This document shows positions 56,527-64,000 of a stretch of DNA of 64,000 nt, in pieces. This stretch comes from Hypomesus transpacificus. Its lineage: Eukaryota > Chordata > Actinopteri > Osmeriformes > Osmeridae. The position numbers and the translations under genes were made by a program. The stretch lies in the NCBI RefSeq assembly GCF_021917145.1, contig NC_061061.1, positions 12,091,999 to 12,155,998 of the forward strand, given 5' to 3'. Every line of letters starts with the position of its first letter. Position 1 is the first letter of the stretch. The notes beneath the pieces are model-generated. The model had not been told where the DNA came from, searched no databases, and was given only the letters and a program-made list of their open reading frames with translations.

Positions 56527-59500
56527 TCAGCAGGTGTTTGTTAAATTCTGTTGTGGTTTGTCGGGGCAGGTCATGGTCGTTGGGCAGAGTTCAGAGTTTG
56601 TACATAAAACAGTCACCAGGAAGGAAGGCTCAAAAGGCATGAACTCACTATATGGGTCCGAGTCACAGTTAATCTGAAAGATGATGGAAACAAGAAATCA
56701 ATGTCAGTAGGCTAAGCATTTATACAAAGTAATACATCATCAAACTAAGTATTTTTTATCCAAGGGCAATGTGATATTTGAGCTAAGTTTCGTAGGGCCT
56801 ATTCAGTTGAAAGTTCACGAAAAACGATGGTTGTCGGGATTAGACATTGTTGTTTACCTGAGTGAATGAGGTGAGAAACAGGTGAGTGTGTGAAAGACCC
56901 GATAGAGATAAATCATCAGGTCGCTGCTTCAGATTTAGATGATAAGCCTTACAACAAGATGGAGATTGAGATGGGGGGGGGGGTACATGTCAGTATATTT
57001 ATAATACTCACGCAGGTTGATTTTAAGGAAAGAGACCACAAAAGGAGGTCATAAAACAGTAGTCCTTAGAACGGACCTGCATCGCCACCTGCAGGGCGGA
57101 GTACTGCACCCACATCTCCTGCCGTTGGGCTGAGGAGAGCGAGTAAGCGCCCACTCTCCCCGCGCCCTCTGTCACTCGGACGTACTGCTCCCACACACAG
57201 TCCCCCACTGTCTGGATGCTCTCACTCTGAGAATGGACTGTAAACATAACACAGCATGCACATGCGCACAGTTGACAGAGTACAGCTCTGGTAAAAAAAA
57301 TCCAGACCACCGCACCTTTTTCTTTAATTTTTTTTAAGTTGAGATGGACAATTTTGAGTCAGGAACAGAAAGGTGTTTATGAAAGAAAAAAGGTGCAGCT
57401 GTCTCTTCATTTTTTCCAGAGCTGTATGAATGAGTTGATGAATGTGTATCGATGATGATGGGAGGAATGGTGACGGTTGTCCTTACTGTCTGGCAGAAGG
57501 AGATGAAGGATGTCTTTGGCAATCAAAGAACCTAAAACCCCGTAGTTAACAGCTCGGGGATACGTAGGGTGGAAGAGAGGTGGTACAAACATTCCTATGG
57601 GAAATACCAGATCCTCCCCAGAGATAAATAAAGTGATTGACAAACTGGAGGAAGAAGAAGATATAAAGATAATTATAAACAAATTGGTCTAGATCATTTC
57701 AGATACCCGTTGTGAGAATACAACTCCCGTTGTCAGATCCTTAATGATGCCTACAAACTCTCCAAAGACAAAGGTAAGATTACTTTAACGATGGATCTCT
57801 CATTAGGCAGGCCGGAAAGAGTCACGACAATGAAAAATAAAAAAGGGTTGACTAGGATTTGTTAGCTCGACGTCGGATCATGTCACCAATCCACAACAGA
57901 GTGGCTAGCATGAGTGAGAAACATCTCTCTTCAGAGAGCTTAAACACAGTTGCTGGACATGTTCAAACACAGTGGTCAGTACACAGATACACTAGAACGT
58001 TCAGCAGGTGAAGTGGTCGTCAATTACATTAGTCCCAGTTTGTACCTGTTTTGCCTTACTGTCTCCTAACTGTCTGGGCTGTGTGCTATATTGTGCTCAG
58101 AGAGAGGCCTCGCTGCAGGACCTCTTGACCTCACAGAGACTCAGGCTGCTCATGTACACAGAGAATCTGCCCTTATAATTACTCACTTATTTTCCTCTGT
58201 CTTGGAGAAAAGGTTGATGCGTTTCTTCTGCTGAAGGGAGAGGGACTGGACATAGTTGGAGAAGTAGTCATGTTCCCTGATTGTCACCTGGAAGTAACAG
58301 AGAGACCAGTATCACATCAAGTAACAGGCTGCTAGAAGCAGACAGCTGGTATGTTATTCTACCTTTGAGAACATTTGGTCTAGTTCTGTGTCATGGAGGA
58401 TGGCTCCTTTAGATGACAATCTTGGAGTTAAAGACCAAACCTGGACAGACACAAATATTTACTTTTCTTCTTACATTTTATTGTACTACTAGAAACTGAC
58501 AAGAAGTTAAATATTTGTTTGACCTTATTTACAACAGACTGGCGAGATTCCTCATCCCTCCATTTGAGGTTTGCCAGTTTGGACTTCAAGGAGGAAAATA
58601 TATTCTCAGTCATCTCCTCCATCTGTATAAAAACATTTTGGCACTCTAGGAAAGATCATGACCATATTTTTTTAAATAATTGTGTAAGTGTGTCACCCTC
58701 ACTTCTCTGTGAGCGGTCGTCTTGTGAAGAAGGCGTGTGAGCACAGTATCAAAGCCTTTCTCCGTCTCCAGAACACACTGCCTCCAGCGAGGGACTTTCT
58801 GCTTGAGGTCACCAGATCGGAAACAAATCCTTAATCCAACAACCCCAACCACTTCAATACAAAATGTGAATACTAACAAATTCTGCCATAACTCTACCGA
58901 CAAAACCAAGTAACGTTCTTCTTCAAACCTTCTCAATGTGCCCGCGAGCCAATGAGAAATTCCTGTCCGTCTCAGAAAACCTGGAATCCAAGGCAGGTAC
59001 AAAGGTCTGCAGCAGAGACAGGATCATGTAGGTGTGAATTGGGCCACTGAAGCAAAAGACAGGAAAAACAAAAGATGATAAGTTACTTTAATATGTAGCG
59101 GAGGTAGTTAACACAGTGTAGCTATTCATTTAGGATGAGTAACGTTTGACAGTCTCCAGACAGTTTATTATTAGACTACTTACCTGGCACTCAGTTCATG
59201 TTTGTTGAGCCATCTGCCAATGATGCGAGACATTTGAATAATGTAAGGGACGTTGTGCAGTAAGACTTGATCCAATTGGCTGACTGGGTATGGATGGAAG
59301 GCAGCCTGCAGACAGCCCAGCCAATCGATAGCAGGGGCCAAGGTCTGTGTGAATGAGAACGAGGAAGAAAAAAGAATGAGTGACAGTGTATGCAGGTAAA
59401 CCAGAAGAGTGTGTGTGTGTGTGTGTACCTGCAGCTCTCTGATGGTCTTGCGCTGGTACAGCATCCCTAGCTGCAGGCGGTGGTGTAGAGGGGCAGCGGT

Positions 59501-61871
59501 TACTGCGAGCTCCGAGGACAGGGAGATGAACAGGCCCACGTGGAGATTACTGCTGATGGGGGCAGAGCCCAGCAGAGCCAGGTACTTCTGACACAACACC
59601 AGGAATGGACGCAAAGTCTGGGGGAAGGACAGAGAGGGTGGGGGGAGGGGGGGGGATGGGGGTTTGAGGATAAACTAAAGTATCTGGGATGGCGTTGAAT
59701 GTCAGGATGGAGGAATTGTTCTTCTGTCTCGTGTGCCGCTAGCGTGATCCTTCAGTCACCTGAGTGTTTGCTTTTGACTTTTGCATCTTTTTGCTCCATT
59801 CGATGGGAATCTGGAAATCAGGCTGGTCAATCTGACAAACAAATAGCTTTTAACCATTGTTGTTATTTTGCTAATGGTGTCATTGTAACCCACCCCAAAT
59901 AAACCTGTTTACATCACTACTATTTCACACATGATGTAATACCACTGTGAGGAAACGGTGTCTTTGTTCCAGCCTCTCAGACCTGGATGTATGTCCTGTT
60001 GCTCCTTGGATCTACGTCGTTGGGGTCCTTGCCTACATAGAGGCTGAAGAACGGGAAAGTGACATAGTCCCTCATCAACAGAGAGAGCGTGGAGTTAAAG
60101 TCAGTCTGATTCCACGCACCCCACACTCCCCAACCACCGAGCTGAGGAAAGAGGGATGGGACAATGGAGGGAGGGAGGGCAAGAAAGCATGGACGTCTGC
60201 ATAGGAACACACATAAAAACTTGTTAAAACAGGGGGGGGGGGCAGTGTCCTGTAGTGTTTCACCTTCTGGATGATTCTAAGAAAGGGTTCTGCTCCGGCG
60301 CTCTCAGTGGGTCCCTCCTCCATACAGGAGCGATAAAACCCCCGGGCTTTCTGCACGGCTGGGCTGCCAGGTCCGGACCCATCCTCCATTTCTGTAAAAA
60401 CAGTCAAAAGTCTCAAATAAAATGTGAAGACTCATCTGATCAGTCACAATCCACATGCATTCGTCGGAGGTGAATAGCAAATCACAATATAGATTAGGTA
60501 AATACCCAGAACGGCCTTCAGTGACTGCAGCAGAGCAGTCTGTCTGTCCAGCATTCTGTCGATCATCTCTTCCTCCTTTCTGTCCGTCTGTCTCTCCTTC
60601 CGTCCTCTCCCTTGCCTGCCAGCAACTGCATCCCTCTTTCTCTCAACCTGCAGGTGTGGAGGGAGCCCCTTGCCTCTCTGTCTCCCTCTGTTGGTTAGAG
60701 AGGACCCGTCTGACCCACAGGTGAACAGGAAGTAGTCACAAGGCTGGGTGAAAGGGTCAACGGACAGGGCCAGACGAGCAGAGGCCTCCTGGCAAGCAGG
60801 GGTCAGGCATGGGAACACGGCTGGAAGAGAAGAGGAAGGGTGTTGTGGGTGGGAAGTGTTTACAGTTTGTGTGTCACTGTGTCTGTGTGTTTGCGTACCT
60901 GGGTTAGGGTTATCAGCCTTTTTGACCTCTGTGCCAACTGCTGCGAGGTGCTGCTGGGAGTAATAGGCCAGGCCCAAAACCGAGGTGCAGAGGGAGGACC
61001 CCAACAGGAAGAGGAGGAGTCTGGAGAACACCCTGGTTTTCACCTCCTCTTCAGGCTGGGGAACAGTCTGTGGCTGGACCTGGGGGCTGGGCTTGGGTTC
61101 AGAGAGGGTCTGGGGCTGGGCCTTGGGGCTGGGCTTGGGGCTGGGCTGGGGCTCAGAGAGGACCTGGGCCTGGAGCTGGGGGCTGGGCTGGGGTTCAGAG
61201 AGGTTCTGGAGCTGGGGGCTGGGCTGGGGTTCAGAGAGGACCTGGAGCTGGGCCTGGGGGCTGGGCTGGGGTTCAGAGAGGACCTGGAGCTGGGGGCTGG
61301 GCTGAGGTTCAGAGAGGACCTGGAGCTGGGCCTGGGGGCTGGGCTGGGGTTCAGAGAGGACCTGGAGCTGGAGCTGGGGGCTGGGCTGGGGTTCAGAGAG
61401 GACCTGGAGCTGGGCCTGGGGGCTGGGCTGGGGTTCAGAGAGGACCTGGAGCTGGGGGCTGGGCTGGGGTTCAGAGAGGTTCTGGAGCTGGGGGCTGGGC
61501 TGGGGTTCAGAGAGGTTCTGGAGCTGGGGGCTGGGCTGGGGTTCAGAGAGGGCCTGGTGCTGAAACTGTGGCTGGGAAAGAAGCTGGAACTGGGCCTGTA
61601 TTGCGACACAGAAAGGTATGTTTCTTTTTTTAATTAACTACTTTTTTTAACAATAAATATAAGGAGTTTGATGTCAGCTGTAATATTACAGTAGTCCAGC
61701 TCATCTACTTTCTTTATCTGAGACTATGAAAGTAATTGCCAAGAGTCAGTTAAAATATGTTTATGGTTAATCCAAAATAATTTATTTCCATAGTTACTAT
61801 TTTCTAACGATGCAAAGTTCGCATGACAACTGTATAGTTCATACCTGAGGCTCAGGCTGGATCCCAATCAT
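56527..61871 (-). CDS. kel: Kell blood group-like M13 protein, predicted pseudoprotease
   Basis: Type II membrane protein of the neprilysin/ECE/Kell family. Seventeen coding exons: 61845-61871, 60899-61595, 60506-60820, 60264-60391, 59983-60141, 59760-59831, 59429-59617, 59184-59344, 58929-59046, 58703-58798, 58524-58622, 58363-58440, 58187-58287, 57487-57644, 57077-57237, 56858-56947 and 56527-56673; 2796 nt, 931 aa. Cytoplasmic part about 193 aa with a Pro/Gln repeat; one transmembrane segment ([20 protein letters not shown]); M13 cysteines in [12 protein letters not shown] and [10 protein letters not shown]. Kell-specific similarity: [34 protein letters not shown], and [18 protein letters not shown]. 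Zinc motif HExxH reads KDILH (790-794), ENxxD reads EMWVQ (840-844), the NAYY-type substrate motif is not kept, and the chain stops at the last Cys without CxxW. Human KEL is 732 aa and active, so this copy has diverged. Confidence 0.9.
57283..57424. mobile_element. Tc1/mariner-like MITE in kel intron
   Basis: 142 bp element bounded by cagctctggtaaaaaaaat and its inverse (attttttccagagctg), flanked on both sides by TA. Internal sequence is short and noncoding. Family placement rests on the TA target site and the termini. Confidence 0.65.
61085..61560 (-). repeat. kel: Coding VNTR in the kel cytoplasmic tail
   Basis: Twelve LSEP-starting units of 36 or 42 bp encode [12 protein letters not shown] / [14 protein letters not shown]-type peptides in the kel frame, all within exon 2 before the transmembrane segment. 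The other frames are also open because unit lengths are multiples of three; the correct frame is fixed by its continuity with [15 protein letters not shown]. Confidence 0.9.
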
Positions 61872-63695
61872 GTTCTTCTTCTTTCTTCTTGCTCTTAACT
61901 TCTGCCTTCAGCGTGTTGCATCCACTGATGGTTTTTCTTTGATGTTCTCCCTCAAATATGGAGGCACCTCTCCCTCCCTCGGTCAGCTAGCTGACATCTC
62001 AGCTCTCTATCTCTCTTCATCACTCACTTCTCTCCTCCTCTGACATTCTGATAAAGAGAGTGGCTCAGTGCTCTCAGCACCAATAAGTCAGTGGTACGAC
62101 AGTCTTATTATGGGATGGGCAGGATCTGCTGTGTGTGTGCATTCAACAGATAGGGATGTCTGGGAATCCCTTTCAACGTTCACCACAAATGATTTTGACT
62201 TTTACTCAGAGACCTACCTTTTTCTGTATGCCAACTTTACAGAAAGCCACAAGTCAAGCAAAGAGAATACACACAGGCATACATCTGTAGTGCGTACATG
62301 TCCTGCTCCAAAGTCGTCACTATCAGTGCAACATAGGGCTGGTATGAACTGATAGAGGTTGCTCGGACATGTTGTACACGTGACTGAGGACAGAAGAGGT
62401 TCCATGTCGCGAAACTGTCACATGGAGAGGCCACAGGGAGAGAGAGAGGCCAAAGAAAGAGAGGCCAGAGAGAGAGAGGCCAAAGAGAGGCCAGAGAGAG
62501 AGAGGGAAAACACAAGAGTAAAAAGAAACCTGCTAAGGAGACAATGTTGTTTTCGATTGTGTATTTTATATATTACAGTTTTCATAAAAAGGTGGAATTA
62601 TCACAAACTAACCAACTGGTTTAGAGGAAGGACAACAACCGTTTTGGCAATTAGCAATTTGTTTATTATTTTGAGTACAGTAAAATGAGAAGAGAAACAA
62701 ACATAAGGTCAATAATGTTTGCATGTTTTGGAACATATACTGTACACTGTCACACTATCATAATTGAGGGATTTATATAAGAACATTATGAAAAAACAAG
62801 GCAATAATCATACATGACAATTAAATTAATGTGGGAGGAAAATGGAGAAGGCATTATCATCATCACTGTCATACTGAGCACTGGTGATGGAGGCATGGTC
62901 ACAAGGGAGAAATAGTTTGTGCAAATAAAAAAACAGAGATAATACTTAAGATTGAAGAACATAAACATAAACATCATCATCATCACAGCTTACATGCCGA
63001 GTCACATCTGGCCACCTGGTTTTGGATGTCGTGTTGGTTTTTGTTTAACTGTTGTGCAAGGCGGTGGTCAAATTCATAAGAACAAATGTGTTTGTGGGAA
63101 GGAGTGTTGCTATGGGTAACACCAACCTAAAGACAACAGTGGGATATTATCTTGGAAAAGGACCGCATGCAAACCAACAAAGTCAAAAGAGTCATAATCG
63201 ATGTAACACAGTACTGGAAGATTATAAGTAGAATAATTCAAAATATAACAAATACCAAGACACTATTATACACTAGAAGAGTTATGGCAAAATAGTGGTA
63301 TTCATTGAAGACTGATATACCAGGTACAACACACACACACCAAATGAAAGAGATGTAAAAAAAAGTTTTTAAGTGAATGCCACGTAAAAGGAATAGGAAG
63401 TGTGAACACTAAAGGCCTGCAGTATTAGGTGTTTTCACATGACCCTTCAGTCAGTAACCTGTACTTTGCAGAAGCATCTGAAGCTGCTATTACGTTCCTG
63501 CTCTCTGTAGTGGCTGATTGGTTTTATACGTGTGTGGCTATAATACTTAGAATCCTTGTTCATTTCAGGTTTAGAGCATTGTTCAGAGAGCTACGACAGC
63601 AAAAAGAAATAACACAAAGCATTTACAGTTGGAGGGTGTGTACTTACACTTAAAGTAGCAACATTCTGTATCAACCTTACTGAAACAGCTCGATT
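61872..63695. other. kel 5' flank, no gene recognised
   Basis: Holds a GA-rich repeat with gagaggccagagaga units (about 62425-62505) and mostly A/T-rich sequence beyond. No exon with splice signals, TATA box or RNA gene could be supported. Confidence 0.5.
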
Positions 63696-63929
63696 CAGCT
63701 CTGGAACACATTGAAACCACAGCACCTTTTCTCTTCATTTTTTTTTTTTAAGTTGAGAAGGATCATTTTAAGTGAGGAACAGATGGGTCAAATTTGCAGT
63801 GGCTTTTTAAATTTCACCCTTTTGTTCCTCACTCAAAACTGTCCTTCTCAACGTTTTTTTTATTTTTATTGTATTTTTAATTTTATGAAAGCAAAAGGTG
63901 CAGAGGTCTCTCAATGTTTTCCAGTGCTG
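63696..63929. mobile_element. Related palindromic MITE, degraded
   Basis: It starts cagctctggaacacattgaa and ends ttttccagtgctg followed by TA. Two inner arms (tttttaagttgagaaggat and ccttctcaacgtttttttt) are inverted copies. It shares termini and caccttttc..ttc with the element at 57283. Confidence 0.55.
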
Positions 63930-64000
63930 TAAATTGTTTGCAGTCACAGTGAATGACTGAGACACCAAGACACGTCTTTCTGTAAAACGTTTGAACAAGA

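Noticed and set aside
60840-61637. Plus-strand 265-codon Gly/Leu-rich frame and a minus-strand 189-codon Ser/Pro frame
   Set aside because: They are other frames of the kel VNTR. The kel frame is fixed by continuity with the transmembrane exon and by phase over 17 exons.
61845-61871. kel starting at the [11 protein letters not shown] position near 61043
   Set aside because: That position is an internal Val. An ATG exon (MIGIQPEPQ) with a good donor splices in phase to exon 2.

Overview
This is nuclear DNA of a ray-finned (teleost) fish. The genes have many short exons with GT-AG introns. Encoded proteins align along their length with vertebrate families, and the window is full of microsatellites, minisatellites and tRNA-derived SINEs of fish type. 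No prokaryotic, organellar or viral gene was seen. Exon borders were read by hand from splice sites, reading phase and family alignment. For each complete gene the summed exon lengths divide by three.

Layout, left to right: iffo1 (minus, 3' end outside the window, 549-6068); an eight-exon neuropsin-like non-visual opsin (minus, 7188-12468); gapdh (minus, 15320-19758, first noncoding exon near 20370); a C-type natriuretic peptide gene (minus, 23329-23959, TATA box near 24805); ncapd2, condensin I subunit D2 (minus, 31 coding exons, 26873-43502); ing4 (minus, 44903-46870); nop2 (minus, 47490-51720); emg1 (plus, 52346-53684); an intron-containing linker histone H1-like gene (minus, 54354-55714); and a Kell-like M13 family gene (minus, 17 coding exons, 56527-61871). 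Iffo1, gapdh, ncapd2, ing4, nop2 and emg1 all map to human 12p13.31, so this is a conserved vertebrate block carrying an opsin, a natriuretic peptide, an H1 and a Kell-like gene in addition.

Grouped by job: chromatin and nuclear architecture (iffo1, ncapd2, ing4, H1-like), ribosome biogenesis (nop2 and emg1, head to head with start sites probably within about 150 bp), core glycolysis (gapdh), and signalling or cell surface (opsin, CNP, Kell-like). Only emg1 is on the plus strand.

Most worth a second look: (1) the Kell-like protein keeps the M13 fold signature but has lost the zinc/catalytic motif, so it is predicted to be a pseudoprotease, and it has a twelve-unit Pro/Gln repeat in its cytoplasmic tail; (2) the opsin has an extracellular loop 3 of about 85 residues with a Tyr/Asp/Glu cluster, plus a probable GC-AG intron; (3) tandem arrays repeatedly abut 3' splice sites and are pyrimidine-rich on the sense strand, in places duplicating the splice site itself; (4) nop2 and emg1 appear to share a bidirectional promoter; (5) ncapd2 introns hold two nearly identical pairs of dispersed repeats.
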